Source of the DNA: Armillaria gallica
Taxonomy: Eukaryota > Basidiomycota > Agaricomycetes > Agaricales > Physalacriaceae
NCBI GenBank assembly: GCA_037576215.1
Contig: JBANDB010000006.1
Span: 1,116,001 to 1,180,000, forward strand
Length of the DNA: 64,000 bases
Reading direction: 5' to 3'
Shown here: positions 1 to 12,479 of the stretch, piece by piece
Layout of the letters: each line of letters begins with the position of its first letter
Numbering within the stretch: position 1 is the stretch's first letter
Translations under genes and position numbers: made by a program
The notes under the pieces: generated by a model
Databases searched by the model: none
Told to the model about the DNA's origin: nothing
Seen by the model: only the letters and a program-made list of their open reading frames with translations

Positions 1-2475
1 GACCTGGTTGCTCCATCGCCAGGGCGAGCTCGATCGCCCGACGGTAGTCTTTCAGGGATATGTAGTTTGTAAAGTCCTGTTCCCTATTTGACATCAGCAC
101 GCACCAGACTATAAATATAAGGAAAATTTTACTTTAAGACTAGATCAGCCCTCTCCGACTCCTTCGCTTCCTCTTCCTCTTGAGTATTGTCTTGCCAAAA
201 GGTAATGACGGAATCCGCGGCACCGGAAACAATAGTTTGGTCATCGGCGCTTACGGCTAAAGCCCAGACCTAGAAGTAGCCTCGGTCACAGGACCGTAAG
301 GACACCCAAACGAGGCACACGCACCTTATCTTCGTGATTATCCAAGGTTACCATACATTCCTCTTCCTTCACGTTCCACACCTTCACCAATCCATCTGAC
401 CCTGCGCTGACCAGCTGCGTTCCAATGTTTAGGAAATCGACCCTCAAAACAGAATTCGTATGGCCCTCAAAGGTCTTGACGCATGAAAAATCGTCCAAAT
501 TCCACAGCTTGACGGTTTTGTCCCCGCTCCCCGTAGCTAACACCCTTTCGGCCCGGCCAAACTTGACACTCCACACACCCCGCTTGTGGCCTTTGCACGT
601 GCCCAAAAGCTTCAGCTCTCCACTCGCACCGCTGTACTCAATCGCATATACCTTGGCCGTACGATCCTGCGACCCCGACACAAGCATACGATCGTTGGGA
701 GCTACGTCCAGGGAATTGATATCCTTCTCATGCGCTTTCAGCGTCAACAAGCTCTTGCATCGAACGACATCCGAACCCTCCGCGTGCGTAGATGGTACCG
801 GGGAAAGATCCCACATTTTTATGGTCCGGTCTTGACTGCCTGTGAACATGAATCGTAGCTTCGTGGGAGAGTCGGTCTCATCGACTTTACGAGACATCGC
901 GAGGGCCCCCACGCTTTCTGCGTGGCCTTCACATATGCCGACACAGCGGTAAGCCTCATCTGATGTGCTAGGCGCCCATATCCTCGCAGAACGATCTTTG
1001 CTTCCACTGGCTAAGACACGCCCGTCGGCGCTGTGGTCGACGGACAGAACAATTTCTTTGTGCCCTTCTAGCAGACGAGCATCGAGAGACGAGGTCGAAT
1101 ACACCCGAACGAGGGAAGAGTTTGTCGCGATTGCCAGGTGGGAACCTTTGAAGGAGGCTCCAAGGGGTGAAAGGAATGTTGCATCGACAATTTCGTCATT
1201 GTACCCAATGAGCTGACGGGTTAAGGAGTGCGACGTGAGAGAGTGGAACAGGATATTTTGATCAGCATGAATAGAAACGAGGGTTGATGTTGCTGCGTTA
1301 TATCTGGCAATGGCATCAGCACACTGCCTATCTTTCGGAGGAAGTAGCTCACTGGACATCAACAATCTGGCGCTGCTCTTCTTGGTCAGCCGAAATTTGA
1401 GAATGCTCGGTCCCTAGAGTAAACAGCACGTTGCCCTCTCTTGCATCCCAAATCTTTACAACACCATTCTCTCCTCCAGTATAGAAGCGTATGTTCGTAG
1501 GATCTGACGAGGTGCCTGTTAGATCCTCATCATGCAGAAGTCCCACCGCTTCCACTCTTTCGAGAATCGGTATTGTCTTCAACAGCCGAGGAGCAGTTTC
1601 CTTACCCTTCCCCTTTCGCTTAGCGTTAGAGTGGACAAGACTCAATGCCGAGAGGTCCCATAAAAGAACGACCGAGTCTCGTCCCCCACTGACCAGCCAC
1701 TTTCCATCCAAAGACACGTCCAGACCTCGAGGGACGGAAACATGTCCCTCAAGCACAGCACCCGGTTTGCTAGTCGCTCGAGAAGTCTCTGAGAGCTCAA
1801 AAATCCGTATCCGAGTGTCTACGGATGCAGTGATGAGCTGCATTTGGGTTCTTTGGCTTACGGACGGGTCCTGTGGATAGTTGAACGTCAAGGCGCTCAC
1901 TACGCCCCCGTGACCTTTGAACACATGCGTCACGTATCCACGAAGGATATCCCATACCTTGACGACACCATCAGCAGAGCCAGAAGCGAGGTAGGTGGAT
2001 GTGGGATCAGTTTTGCAGACGTGGACCGGGGCGTCGTGTGCTTTGGCTATAACCCGAATTGGCTGGACAGGTTTTTCGAGAGAATCTAGCGACCGTGGAA
2101 GTTCGAAGATACGAAGGGAAAGCGAGGAAGTAAAAACGAGAAGGTGCGTCGAGGAAGGGGAAACGCATATTGATGTTACAGATTGTGTATCCTACGCACA
2201 TGTTAGTGTCAAGTCAAAAAATAGTACCAGTACACTCACACCCGCAAAGGTGCATATTTGGGTGCCCGTCGACACCTCAGTCAACAGCAATTCTTCTCCA
2301 GTACAAGTCACGAGCCTCTGTCCATCTGGAACGACTGCAACGGGACCTCCCGTGTACAGCGGGGGAACCGTACGCGCTTTTTTGAATCTATATTCAGTTG
2401 AGCAGATGCACCACAATCCCTGTAAAGTACATACGCGGTCTTGAGCTTCGGACGCCCTGCAGTGGGAATGGCCAT
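1..2475 (-). CDS. UTP13: UTP13, U3 snoRNP WD40 protein (C-terminus outside window)
   Basis: Part of the SSU processome (UTP-B module) that processes pre-rRNA in the nucleolus. Exons read 2475-2435, 2387-2240, 2191-1353, 1303-325, 269-133 and 83-1, with introns of 47, 48, 49, 55 and 49 nt. The protein starts MAIPTAGRPKLKTAF, matching the LKT[SA][YF] start of Utp13/TBL3. It then carries two WD40 propellers; clear repeat endings include VVKVWD, VVLLWD, TIKMWD, TVKLWN and LVKVWN. After the last repeat a helical segment with LKDYRRAIELALAME begins the Utp13 C-terminal domain, which runs off the window at base 1. The intron at 1304-1352 is what joins two WD40 reading frames that otherwise overlap out of phase. 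The neighbour downstream in the window is an unrelated forkhead gene. Confidence 0.93.
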
Positions 2476-3259
2476 CGTCGAGCAGAAAAAAGCTGAATGG
2501 GCTCGGAATTTCCCGAGAGCGTGACTGTGATAAGTCGGCGATTTCGAAATATTTGTCACGTCACCTATGCCTTTTCAATAGTAATGTAACGAACAGCTAT
2601 TTATGGCTTGGTCGGCGTTCGCTCAAAATGATTTTGGCTGATGTTGGGCTGGTTCCCTTTCCCATGTCGCCTGTCCAAAAGAACTTTCGAACTCTCAATA
2701 TGGTATTCATTAATATATATGCGCTGACTAGCGTGAGTTTGGCGGCTTCATATTGTTTCATCGAACGGACCGGCGGAGTCACCAGCTGCGAGCGCGTGGT
2801 TTCCAGTCAGAATGTATCGCTGTCTCATCCGTGCCGCTCTAGCGTGTCGGGAGACCGCAGGACTGGATCATCATTTCTTTGTTCTACTTCGAGTACCATA
2901 TGTAGCACTGGTAGCACACCATTCCCAGTCATCTATTCGAGAAAGGTGATGATCTACAGATATAGAAAGTCGCTGGCCTTATCGGAGTTCCCCCCATCGG
3001 ATTCCATGCCTAAGAGCCACTGTGTTCCTTGACTCACCAAAAGCGATAAGTGATCAAGGCACCTATGTGCATATTTGTGGCGTGCGTGTATTGACCGAAC
3101 ATTGCGGGACAGAGGTGTAAAAAATACAAAAACACAACTTGTGTGGCACCTGTAGAAAGAAAAGGGCCATAAGGTCCACTGGACTCCGAAATAAGCTGAA
3201 AACCTATAGTGATAAAGTTAATTGAATAATGCTTCATGCCGACTGCTCCGCGTTCACCG
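2476..3259. other. Intergenic, no gene seen
   Basis: This stretch lies between the UTP13 start and the 3' end of the forkhead gene. Open frames here lack family motifs and believable splice partners. It probably holds the UTP13 promoter and the forkhead 3' UTR. Confidence 0.6.
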
Positions 3260-4480
3260 CTACGAAGGTCGTGATGCGCTTGACCAACGCATGCGAAGTG
3301 AGTCCAGTTGCTGCTCTGCTTGACGGCGTAACTCTGCCTCCTCGTCTGCATCCCTCTCTGCTTCTCTTCTCTTCCTCGATTCTTCTTCCAACATGGCTTC
3401 TACCGTCCGCAAAGTAGACTTGGACCGGGACGCCTCCGCCTGAGCTTGCGCGAGCTGGTCCGTGAGCCTTATGGACAAGGACACAGCCTCTGCAGATTGC
3501 CGTCTTAGCCCGGCCACCTCGATTTGCAGACGCTCAATGATATTTTTGGCTTCGTCGTTTTGGTCGGGGAATGGATTTCGAGACGAGGAAGTAGAAGGTA
3601 GCTGATAATGCGTCGAGCTGGCGAGAGATGGGCGTCGTTCGTATGAATGCATAATGTCGTCTTCGCTTTCGAATTCATCTTCATCCGAAACCTGGCCGTC
3701 CTCTTCATAATCATCATCGTCATGCATAGATCGGTCCGCGTGAGTGGATTCGGAATACGGACCATCTTTACGCGGCCTTCCTCTTTTCTTGGCCTGATTC
3801 TCTGCTTCTTTGTCCTTGTTGGGCCTACCCCGCTTTCGCGGTCGCTTGGTACCCGGCGGAGCCAAAAGATTTACAGTCCAATATGACCCGAAACCAGGGT
3901 CAGTGACGGGGCGGGGTTGGCGTTCAAATAGACGATTCAACGATAGATGGTGTCGAACGGATTGCTAAAAGCAAATATAAGATTGACTGTGGCACGGAAA
4001 TGGGAAAATCACGTACTTTCCACGTCGGACCTGCTGTTTTATAATAGGCGTACTTCCCCTCCATTGCGGCATAGATTTCCCTTATGGTGAGACGTTTGCG
4101 CGGGCTACCTAAAATGGCACATCGCAGGATGACGGGTAGAGTATGCTGAGGGCGTCCATCTGTATCAGGCAAACAGTCGAGCGTGTCAGGACAATTCGGG
4201 TGTGGCTCATGGTCTTGGTACTGCCATGGCGGCATCTCGGGCTCAGGATCCAGCTGATCCACGTCTCCAACATCGCCTAAAGCATCGACTGTATGGGCGC
4301 TGGCTACCGAGGCAGGCGAGGACGGCAGCTCCAGAGCGGACGGTGAGTGAGCCTCGCCGTCTATGTGAAGTCTAGAATGGTAAGCAAGGGTGGTGCATGG
4401 CGAGTACGACGACGGGCAGCCTACCTGGAAGACGCCTGCCTTGAATCGTCAGGGTTGAGTATGCTACGGAGACTCGCCAT
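3260..4480 (-). CDS. Forkhead-domain transcription factor with two AT-hooks
   Basis: Probable nuclear DNA-binding regulator. Exons are 4480-4425, 4371-4017 and 3964-3260, giving 371 residues; both introns (53 and 52 nt) have clean GT..AG ends. The winged-helix core sits at about residues 85-160: helix 1 around ILRCAILGSPRKRLTIREIY, the WK of the second helix at the exon 2/3 junction, then the recognition helix QSVRHHLSLNRLF and wing GSYWTVN. Directly after the domain are two AT-hooks, KRGRPNK and KRGRPRK, then an acidic Asp/Glu-rich linker and a C-terminal coiled coil of about 80 residues rich in Arg, Glu and Ala. The combination of forkhead, AT-hooks and coiled coil suggests dimeric binding to AT-rich sites, which is inference. 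The first exon was chosen because it is the only upstream ATG splicing in frame. Confidence 0.85.
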
Positions 4481-4712
4481 GGAGGGGGATGAGAGAGCTC
4501 CTTTGAGATAAGGGTAAGCTGGACCAAACTGGACCCATAAGCCCACCCACGGCTTATATAATATGCCCCATAGATCTCGATCTCTCCGATCAGATTCGTC
4601 TTCGGCTGAGTCACACCGTCTATTCTCGTAGAAATACAATGTGACAAGTAAATACATAGGACAACACAGCTCACAACAAGCAGCTACTGTATATTACAGC
4701 GCGTCTAAGGGT

Positions 4713-7700
4713 CTATAGCCCATACTGATTAAAATTATACGGATACGGGAGCCCCCCTGCCCCTACATTACTTTGCAGCCACTCGTCTCCCTGCCGTGAG
4801 CTCCCACCTCCTACAAAGTCTAACTCATTCAGCGACGGAGCCACCGGATTCGCATCTACTGTGGGCCCTTGTGCTACCACAGGAGACATGGGCTGCGAGC
4901 CCTGACTTTGCCCGTTCCGGGGCCACCATTCATAGCCCGGATAAAACGATGTGGAGGGTTCGATTCCCGGGATATCCAGGCCTAGCATGTGCGCCATGAT
5001 CCGCGTGCTCAGGTCTTGTACCCCTGTTTCCTGCTCTGGCTGCGGGGGTCCATTGAGATCTCCAAACGCCTCTCGTTGCAAATAGTCAGACGACTTTTCC
5101 TGCGCGAACGCAATGTCTGCCTGTCGTTTTCGCCCAGGAGAGTTTGAGTCCTCTGACGTTTGAGCATTGTCAAAGGTCAGCTGTACCCCATTTAGTAGAT
5201 CCCATGCGCGCGAGGCACTGGGCCAAACCACCTATTATAAGAATGTTATAAGTCCCGCATTGATTCGTATCACGGCTCTTGCCTAAACATACCTCCATGT
5301 CCTTCAGTGCCGCCATACATTGACGCAAGCCCAGAGATGCCTGGACATTCGACGGCCGTAAAGTTACTAGGAAAGGAAAGATCAGCCCTTTAATCACCCA
5401 GTGAAAATGAATAATGAACGAACATGTCAAAACATGCATAATGCTGTCATTGTAATAAGCGTCAGTAGACAAACTCATTCGCGAAAAACGACGCACCCAG
5501 CGCTGAATATGTACGATGTAAGGAACGGAGAACAGCGTTTGAGCGTAAACGTCTCCCGGTACACCGTGACTGACGAGTGGGAAGTTTTGAATATGCCAGA
5601 ATTGCCGACTGCACGGCACACTTACCGATGGAACCAATATGGCTAGCGGCGCCTTGAGCTAGGTCAAACGCCTTCAACTCCAATGTAGAATGCCGGGAAG
5701 TGAATTCGCCGCTGAAAACAAGGTCAGTGATGCCGGACTAAAGTCTCTTGCATAACAGTATAATCACCCTTTCCAGTTAGGAATGCTAGACGAGGGAAAA
5801 GGTGAATGGACGTTTCTTAACAGAAACGATACAGATATGGCTTACAACGCTCGGTTGAGTAATAGGACGGACCCCCAATACCTAATGTGCAAGAAAAGGA
5901 TGTGCGGTGGCGGGACTTTACGCCGATTGGCAGTATCGTATCGCAGATGTTCAGGTAAACTGATGTACCATTGATCAAGCTGGGACTCAAAGCTAGACAA
6001 CAAGGCACGACGAGAGACCCCTGGTGTGGCGCGAACAGGATAGATTTTGGATATTATGGCACCTAAGATAACGCCTAGAAGTCTGTTAGTAGCCGCGAAT
6101 ATCATTTTGCAGGAACAGTTACAGAGGGTGGCGGTGGCGCGGAAACAGTACATCACCGCATTGGGAGTGGGGGGATAGGCAGCACTAGTCGAATCTGATG
6201 GTAGCGGTCGCCAAGGTTGTTGCTCATCAGCCTGATCATGATGAGTCAAATGTTCATTGTGTTACCCCTGAAATGCACTCACTTGGTTCACCTCCGGTAA
6301 TGGTGTATCAAAGTCGTCGTCTCTGATGATAATTGGACGCCCTATTGAATTGGTGGTAAGTTCCGGGAGAACTTCATACAACAATCTTCCCTCACCCATG
6401 TATATCGAACCATACCTATATCATATGTCAATCTGTGTTTAGCGTAGAAGAACTATGGCCCACCTGTCCGCGAGTGTACATACCCACCAGATCTGTCGTC
6501 GAGTCTGAGTCTCTTCTGGCGAGAACATGTCTTCGCCGTGAATTTTCCAATGATCGGAGTTACGGTTTAGTCCCAAATCAATCGCCTGTCGGTACCGTAA
6601 GTGTCTATTCTTGCAACAACGTATCATGGCATACCATGCGAATGCCCATGCCTGTATTGTCGGGGTCAATCACTGTTTGTCGATAAAATTGGCCAAACAT
6701 ACCAATATATATCCATCCTTGCTCCATGCTCCCGATGCCAAATTCACGATATCCCAATAGAAGCAGAGCCTGAACGGTAGTGGGTCGTGAGCGGTGGAAG
6801 ATTTTAGCTATTCGGTAGTATGAGTATCGAACCATCGCTACCAAGTCCTAAACTCACTGAGTATGTTCTTGGCCGATTCCTGATAGTTACGGCCAGCTTC
6901 CCACATCTTTCCGTTCGTAGGCAGGGGCATGTCTTGTTCAGAAAATCGAGCAGTGATAGCGAACATGGACAGGAGAAGCAATGCGGACAGTTTCTGAGTG
7001 GCTTCCGGTTTTGGTGATGACCCAGTCTCTGAGGGTTTCGGACTATCTTGCTGCAACGATTCGCTGTTAGAGTAAGTCAGAAACCAGTCACTGTTTTCGT
7101 GCAATTGCGTCCATCTTGCATACCCTTGTCTCCTGTCCATATATGAGCATAGTCTCTTCAATCAGAAATTATGGCACCTACAAGGCACGGTACTCCCGTA
7201 AAAAGCGACCTTTATGTATAAGGGGAAACACGGGATGAATGTACACAAAGTACAGTTCAATAAGTCGATCTTGGATGTGAGATGGTGGCAATTGTACTTC
7301 GATATCTTCTTCTTGAATGAGGTGGAGTATGTGGTCTTTAGACGGTGGCCAGACCCTTGCCATAGGCAATTTCCTACAAGTTTGTTTTTAGTTCAGGCTG
7401 GTTCCTTGCGATTGATGGCTCTCACCATACGCCTCCGTCGTTTCGATCATCGGTTCGCGAGTTCCTACTCAGGAGATGTAGACCGCTAGCCTTGCCATGA
7501 TATCGAAGCTTGATGAAAAAATATGCATTAACTCCAACGTATACATGAACAAATCGGTACCTCTTGATTTTCGTCCAGAGATAATTGGCCCATATGTTCC
7601 GTGGCGTCTTTCAATGATTCTCGGTCTTCGCTTTCTATAATTGAGCGATCAGAACTTGCCCTGGGTTCAACGTAACTGCATGCTTGCCGGATAACGGGTC

Positions 7701-8722
7701 CATGGTGTACATCCGACTCCAATCGGGATTTGCAACACGAGATTCAGTGGAGCCAGCATTCAGTCGACGTCTCTGGGTGGCCGGTTCCGTACCATCAACG
7801 GAACTGGAAGAACCAGAGGGCGCTCCATAAATAGACGGCGTGGATGACGACGAGGATGCCAACCCAGAAGCTAGCCGGGCGGCGAGGTTATCCTGCCATT
7901 CCTGGGTAGGGACTACAGAGAGTCCTCGATCTGTAGTTACTACGAATCGCAATTATCATGGACCTGGAACAAATTGCGAGGGCTTGCCTTGAGCTGAGGA
8001 GACCTTCTCTCTCGATACTCTGGATTGCCTTCTCGACCTTGAAGGATCCCGTGCAGGAGATGTCTCGTTACTTCTCAGGACAGACGCAAAAAAGTCTTCT
8101 TTGGTTGCTCCTGAACGTTGGTTCCGGCGACCGGAAGGACCCTACAGACATTGAGAGTGGGTTCGGAAGGAGCTGACGAAACTCTCACATAAGGACCTGA
8201 ATCAACTCTTCCTAGAATTTCCCGAGCGAGGTCATCCTGGCGCAGATCGGCAACAATACTCTGCACGCGAGGATCATTGCATTGCATGAGCGCACCCAAG
8301 AGGGATTCGACCTGGTGCCATCGCTGCTCAATGGCATGGATGTACCCCTTCGGGGGTCCCCGCTTATAGCTCGGGCCTAAGAAAAAAAAGTGAAAAGGCA
8401 TCGATGGCCGAATATTGGAGCAGCGTACCAAGAAATGTGCAAGCTGCTCAAAAACCAAGATGAGCGTTCACACACATACGTAGAGAGTGATATTGACCTG
8501 TTCCTGCCTGCGCGCAGCTTTTACACTGAGTGGAATCCGCAGCACCTCTTTCACATTTACTCTTTGTCTTTCTGCACTGGTCACAGGCTGCGAAAAAAAA
8601 AAGAGGTCAGGGGACTAACCCAGACTGCCGAGCCGCATACCTCTACTGCTCCTCTTTCTGGAGGCTGCCTGGGAGTCATGGTTGACTTCGTCGTCGGAAG
8701 GGTCGGAATCATGCCAGTCCAT
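4713..8722 (-). CDS. XlnR-like Zn(II)2Cys6 transcriptional activator
   Basis: Fungal binuclear-cluster regulator of the XlnR/Xyr1 type; in ascomycetes these control (hemi)cellulase and pentose genes, but the target here is unknown. I read 23 exons: 8722-8641, 8587-8498, 8443-8429, 8376-8189, 8141-7988, 7939-7711, 7660-7561, 7508-7426, 7373-7182, 7132-7124, 7063-6858, 6807-6703, 6651-6635, 6585-6464, 6415-6283, 6231-6123, 6074-5846, 5785-5768, 5711-5626, 5569-5497, 5443-5424, 5366-5293, 5231-4713. They add up to exactly 950 residues, the usual XlnR length. The cluster begins ACDQCRKTKSKC and is followed by RGPPKGYI, a family signature. The fungal_trans domain follows, with YHGKASGLHLL, YGSIYMG and LRPSNVQASLGL. 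Five exons are 9-20 nt. The intron at 7940-7987 is GC-AG. The intron at 7064-7123 is a stop-free multiple of three and could be retained. Confidence 0.9.
7940..7987 (-). other. GC-AG intron of the XlnR-like gene
   Basis: The donor reads CAAG|GCAAGC and the acceptor TTCGTAG. The 48-nt removal is the only one joining the Ser-rich frame before it to the frame VTTDRGLSVVP after it; GT donors nearby leave stops or the wrong phase. Confidence 0.7.
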
Positions 8723-9241
8723 GTTGGGAAAGACGGGAGGGTGATGGTGGTGGTGTCAAGAAGAGAAAGCTAGAGCAGGTTATTAATGGACATTAGCATC
8801 GAATAGGATGTCGATCCCGACGAGTGTCTCTCTTCAATCCTCACGTGCCCAACGTAACTGGAGTTAGACGACCAATCAGCGCTGACTCCGGTCCGACAGG
8901 AGCCGATCGGGCGACGTGTCCGAGCTTTTAGCTGTGACGTATTTTCCGTCCTGACCATGAACCGAATGGACGCTTGCAATCACCGTCGGCTGCCGGGCTG
9001 CTCGACGGCAGAACATGGTTGCCACTCGGTACCTTCAGACGTCGATTCGCTTCATTCTCAGTCCTAAAAAAAGACGTAGATTCACATAACATATTGCCGT
9101 CTCGTAACGATGCTAAATAAGTACAAGTGGGTCCACATTTGTCTTACCCCATATCGTGCTCAGCCAAGCTTCCCCAGCCAAGGCCACCATCAGAGACCCG
9201 TGACAGCTTTATTACGCTTTGGTTCCTACCTGTTTCGACCC
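8723..9241. other. Intergenic, no gene seen
   Basis: Region between the start of the XlnR-like gene and the 3' end of the NIPSNAP gene. It probably contains the promoter of the regulator. No coding or structured RNA signal was recognised. Confidence 0.55.
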
Positions 9242-10413
9242 TTACTTCAATGGGCTGTACGGCAGCGGGGCGAGAATGAACGAATCCATAAACTTGGCCA
9301 ATTGCGACGTCTGAGGTAGCCGTTCGAGCGGAATTTCACAACAATTCAAATCGATCAAAACGCACCTTGTCTACCGTTTCTGCCCACCCATCAATTTGCC
9401 ATGCGTTCTCTCTTGTCTCTTTGCGAGTCTCCAGATTTCTGCGCCAAGAGAGATAAGTGTCGGTGCCGAAGCCATAAGAGCGGCACTCACGGATATTGCC
9501 ACATATGGTGTACCTGGTTGAGTCTTCCGACTTGCGAAAACCATGCGCCAACCGGAGCGACGTGCTTGCGCCGCGCCTCGATGCCTCTTCGCCTAATACA
9601 TGCGCGTCAATTTTCATTCCGAATAGAAACAGATGGACCGTTGGAGACGGACCAGGTGTGTTCCCATTCCAACAGGGTGCCTGCTTTGAGTTGATACGTT
9701 CGCAGCTCGAAGATACCTCCTTGCGCACGCGGTGGAGCGGTCGGGAAGAATGCGAACTCTTGATTGAGCTGAGAAGAGCGCGAATTGATGAATGGCAACA
9801 TGGCCTGATACGCTTTCAAGTGCTGCGAACATCTTCATGATCTCCGAGACTTCACGTTGAATCGACGGCAAAATACCTCAGATGTCCGCGCAAGCGCACT
9901 CGATTTATCATATCCGCCATAGTTCTCGTATTCGAGGATGTGAAAGAACGTGTCTTGCTCCCCGACGAGGGTCTCCCAACTACCTGTCAGTTTGACTTTC
10001 ATTTCAGGATCTTTGAGGAGGCCTGTGTAATATCTCTCGCTGTTTGGAGGTCAAAATAGGGTATCGGTGAGTTACAAGACTTCACTTGCGCTGCGATTTT
10101 GTACTCTTCCGTTTTGTCGGACTTGACGCGGTGTACTAGGTAGGTTCCAGACACGTTGCCACTTAGAGAACAACAGGATACTTACCTTCAAAGCCATGAA
10201 CGTATTTGCCGCGACCAACAAGACGGGAATGCTGGAGAATGTCAACCTCACCAGCCTTCTTGGCCTCTGGGGACCCGTGTAACAAAGACTGTGTTGTCAT
10301 GAGGTTGAAATCTTCAAAACATTCGTCTAACAGTGAATAGCTACCTGAACTGAGATGGACCGACGTGTTGCAGCAAGAGAAGATGCTGCTCTGGAAACTG
10401 GAGTGCGATACAT
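9242..10413 (-). CDS. NIPSNAP-family mitochondrial protein
   Basis: NIPSNAP proteins are small mitochondrial matrix or inner-membrane associated proteins with ferredoxin-like folds; animal members act in mitophagy signalling. Exons are 10413-10345, 10288-10186, 10135-10090, 10039-9877, 9822-9653, 9592-9491, 9438-9366 and 9310-9242, giving 264 residues. The N-terminus, MYRTPVSRAASSLAATRRS, is a typical presequence. The first NIPSNAP half holds VKLTGSWETLVGEQDTFFHI and the second GGIFELRTYQLKAGTLLEWE, followed by VGAWFSQVGRLNQVHHMWQY. The intron at 10040-10089 must be GC-AG (donor GCAAGT), because the conserved reading IAAERYYTG is only made that way. I see no regulatory clue and no functional link to the neighbours. 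Confidence 0.9.
10040..10089 (-). other. GC-AG intron of the NIPSNAP gene
   Basis: The donor GC|GCAAGTGAAG is the GC-AG consensus and the acceptor is CCAAACAG; length is 50 nt. Using the overlapping GT two bases downstream breaks the conserved frame. Confidence 0.8.
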
Positions 10414-10739
10414 TGTGGTAGTAGTCAAGAGACGTGTGAGTGAAACCCCGCTATAACTCCAATCCGTTCGTGACGTATTCCGGTAGTTGTAAGGTTAGGG
10501 TTACGCGCGCTCCGCGGTGCTTTCAAGTTTCCACGCTCTTTGGGCAAGTATTAAGCATGTTCTACTACTTTTTAGCAATGCCACGCATCCATATCTCGTA
10601 TATACACCATTTTTCTGAATCGCCCATGTCCTCTGAAAGCACGACTCTGAAAGAACGTCCAATATTGCTAGATTCTGGTGACAACATACGAATACTGCAC
10701 TCTGTCATAGCCGCTGGTGGATATGATCCGCCCGCTATG
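10414..10739. other. Intergenic, no gene seen
   Basis: Between the NIPSNAP start and the 3' end of the putative glycosyltransferase. Nothing coding recognised; likely the NIPSNAP promoter. Confidence 0.5.
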
Positions 10740-12330
10740 TCAACGCAGGAAGGAACATGAATAGTAGACACCTGATCGTTTACAATTAATGACACCGACC
10801 AGTACAATGATGAAAATGCGCACCCATGACTTAGTGAAAGGGGAGAACATTTCAAAATGCGAGTTTTGAAGAATCGCCACCGTAGCGTTATCCGTCAGAA
10901 TCACCATGTGAATTTCTGTCAAGGCACTATCCAAGTCTTGTAGCATATCTAGAGATATTGCATCCCCTTTTTTTCCACCTAAGGACTAGCTCAATTGACT
11001 GCACTTTAATGTCCGTGACTGTACTTCACCTGTCAAGCTGCGGAAAGCGGTATCTGCTCGAGTATCAACCGCGTGAGATAGAGGGTAGAGCAAATAGTGG
11101 TTTGTATCTTCCTCAAACAGTCCACCGTTGTCTTCTCGAGCGAAGATGCCCGCAGCAGGCGCCTCGACAGACTCAGGAAGAAGTCTGATTGAAGTTTCTA
11201 GAACACAAGGCAGTCCCTTGCAAGGCGTACGAGAGAGAAGTGTCCTTGGCAAATCCGGGGTACTGTATTGAATATACGGAGTATCCCCAGCGCCGGGTAT
11301 ACAGTGAGCCCCCTCGCAGGCAATAGCCGAGGAGAGAAGTTCCGTAGCCCGGTTCTGGGAGTCAAAAAATCAGCTGCGAATAACTCATATCAGGTACAAT
11401 GATGAACTGACTTACAATATGTCTTCGATTGCGCTCGTTCCCTTCGGTGCCTACAGTAAACGGCTCGCCACCCTGGAGTTCAATACCCTGATCAAACCAG
11501 ACTTCTGGATATTCATTGCGTAAAATGGTGAAGTAATTGTCCGCCATCTTCATTTCATCTTCTGTTAGCTGAAGAAGTCTCAAAAGAGATAAGAAATCCA
11601 CAGCAAGAAATTGAGGAAACATCGCTCCGTGGCCGAGCCAAGCGAAGGATGTGTGGATGCTTGATCCGACGTCAAGTCTTCGCAGTTGACTTGATAGCAA
11701 TTCGTGTGCAGGCAATAAATGTATACCTGTCTTCGATGACGGAGACATACGTGCGCGCATCGCAAGCACGACTTCAGGTAATACTATGTAGTCATCATCC
11801 TAGAAATTTTGCTTGAACGACCGACTCCACCGGGCAGTACGAAGCGCATGCACCTGAACGAAACAAAAAGGCGTCGAAGCTTGAGCACATGCCATAAACC
11901 TGGCTTGGAAATAGATATTATCAGGTGCATTGTGCACTTTCAGCCTCCCTGTACACGGAGCGAAGTCCTATTGCGAAGGTATGATTTTGAGAGGATATAA
12001 GAGTGAACACAAAAGGCAAACAGCTTCGGAGATTTGATTAGGACTGTTGTTCCACACGAATACGGTATGTATTGTATTTTCAAGGGAAGGACCACAAAGC
12101 AGAGAAGCTATTTTGACGACGTTGGGAAATCGAGACCAGTTCAGAATGACCGCGGTGGTATCAGGGTGTCCGTTTGGATCAAGATTAGGAAATCCTGCTC
12201 GTTCGAAAGAGCCGTTCACTCCACTCTCGACATATGTCGCAGGAAATGACGGTGCGACGTCAAACCGAAAAGAACCCAGCAGAAGCGAGAGCAAGAGAAA
12301 TGCCAGTGGCCAGAAAAAATATCTCAACAT
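10740..12330 (-). CDS. Type II membrane protein, putative glycosyltransferase
   Basis: I do not recognise the exact family. Exons are 12330-12022, 11967-11854, 11799-11416, 11354-11030 and 10978-10740 (456 residues, all phases agree). The start MLRYFFWPLAFLLLSLLLG is a signal anchor, so the protein probably enters the secretory pathway. The block TTAVILNWSRFPNVVKIASL followed by TVFVWNNSP is the opening strand-helix-strand of a GT-A fold, and an Asp triplet (DDDYIVLP) begins exon 3, as expected for a metal-binding DxD motif. Later conserved-looking pieces are KMADNYFTILRNEYPEVWFD and GEPFTVGTEGNERNRRHI. A short hydrophobic stretch, RIFIIVLVGVI, lies near the C-terminus. An upstream in-frame Met exists at 12444, but the hydrophobic start favours 12330. 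It is divergent from the MoaA-MoaC gene, 149 bp apart. Confidence 0.7.
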
Positions 12331-12479
12331 GATGGTCCAGGACACGGGGCCCCTATGGAAGCTTTGAGGCTGCTTACGTTCGCGCCAACTTTGCAGCTTC
12401 TTATTGCCACGACCAGCGAGCTGCCCGTACCAGTTACATATCAATGTCGTCCCCGTAATCTCTTGAAATCAAGAACAGC
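12331..12479. promoter_or_regulatory. Short divergent promoter region
   Basis: The 149 bp between two head-to-head start codons must serve both the glycosyltransferase-like gene (minus) and the MoaA-MoaC gene (plus). No specific box was identified. Confidence 0.5.

Noticed and set aside
1344..1365. Frameshift in UTP13 at the overlap of two WD40 frames
   Set aside because: A 49-nt intron at 1304-1352 with good signals joins the frames and restores the family sequence, so no frameshift is needed.
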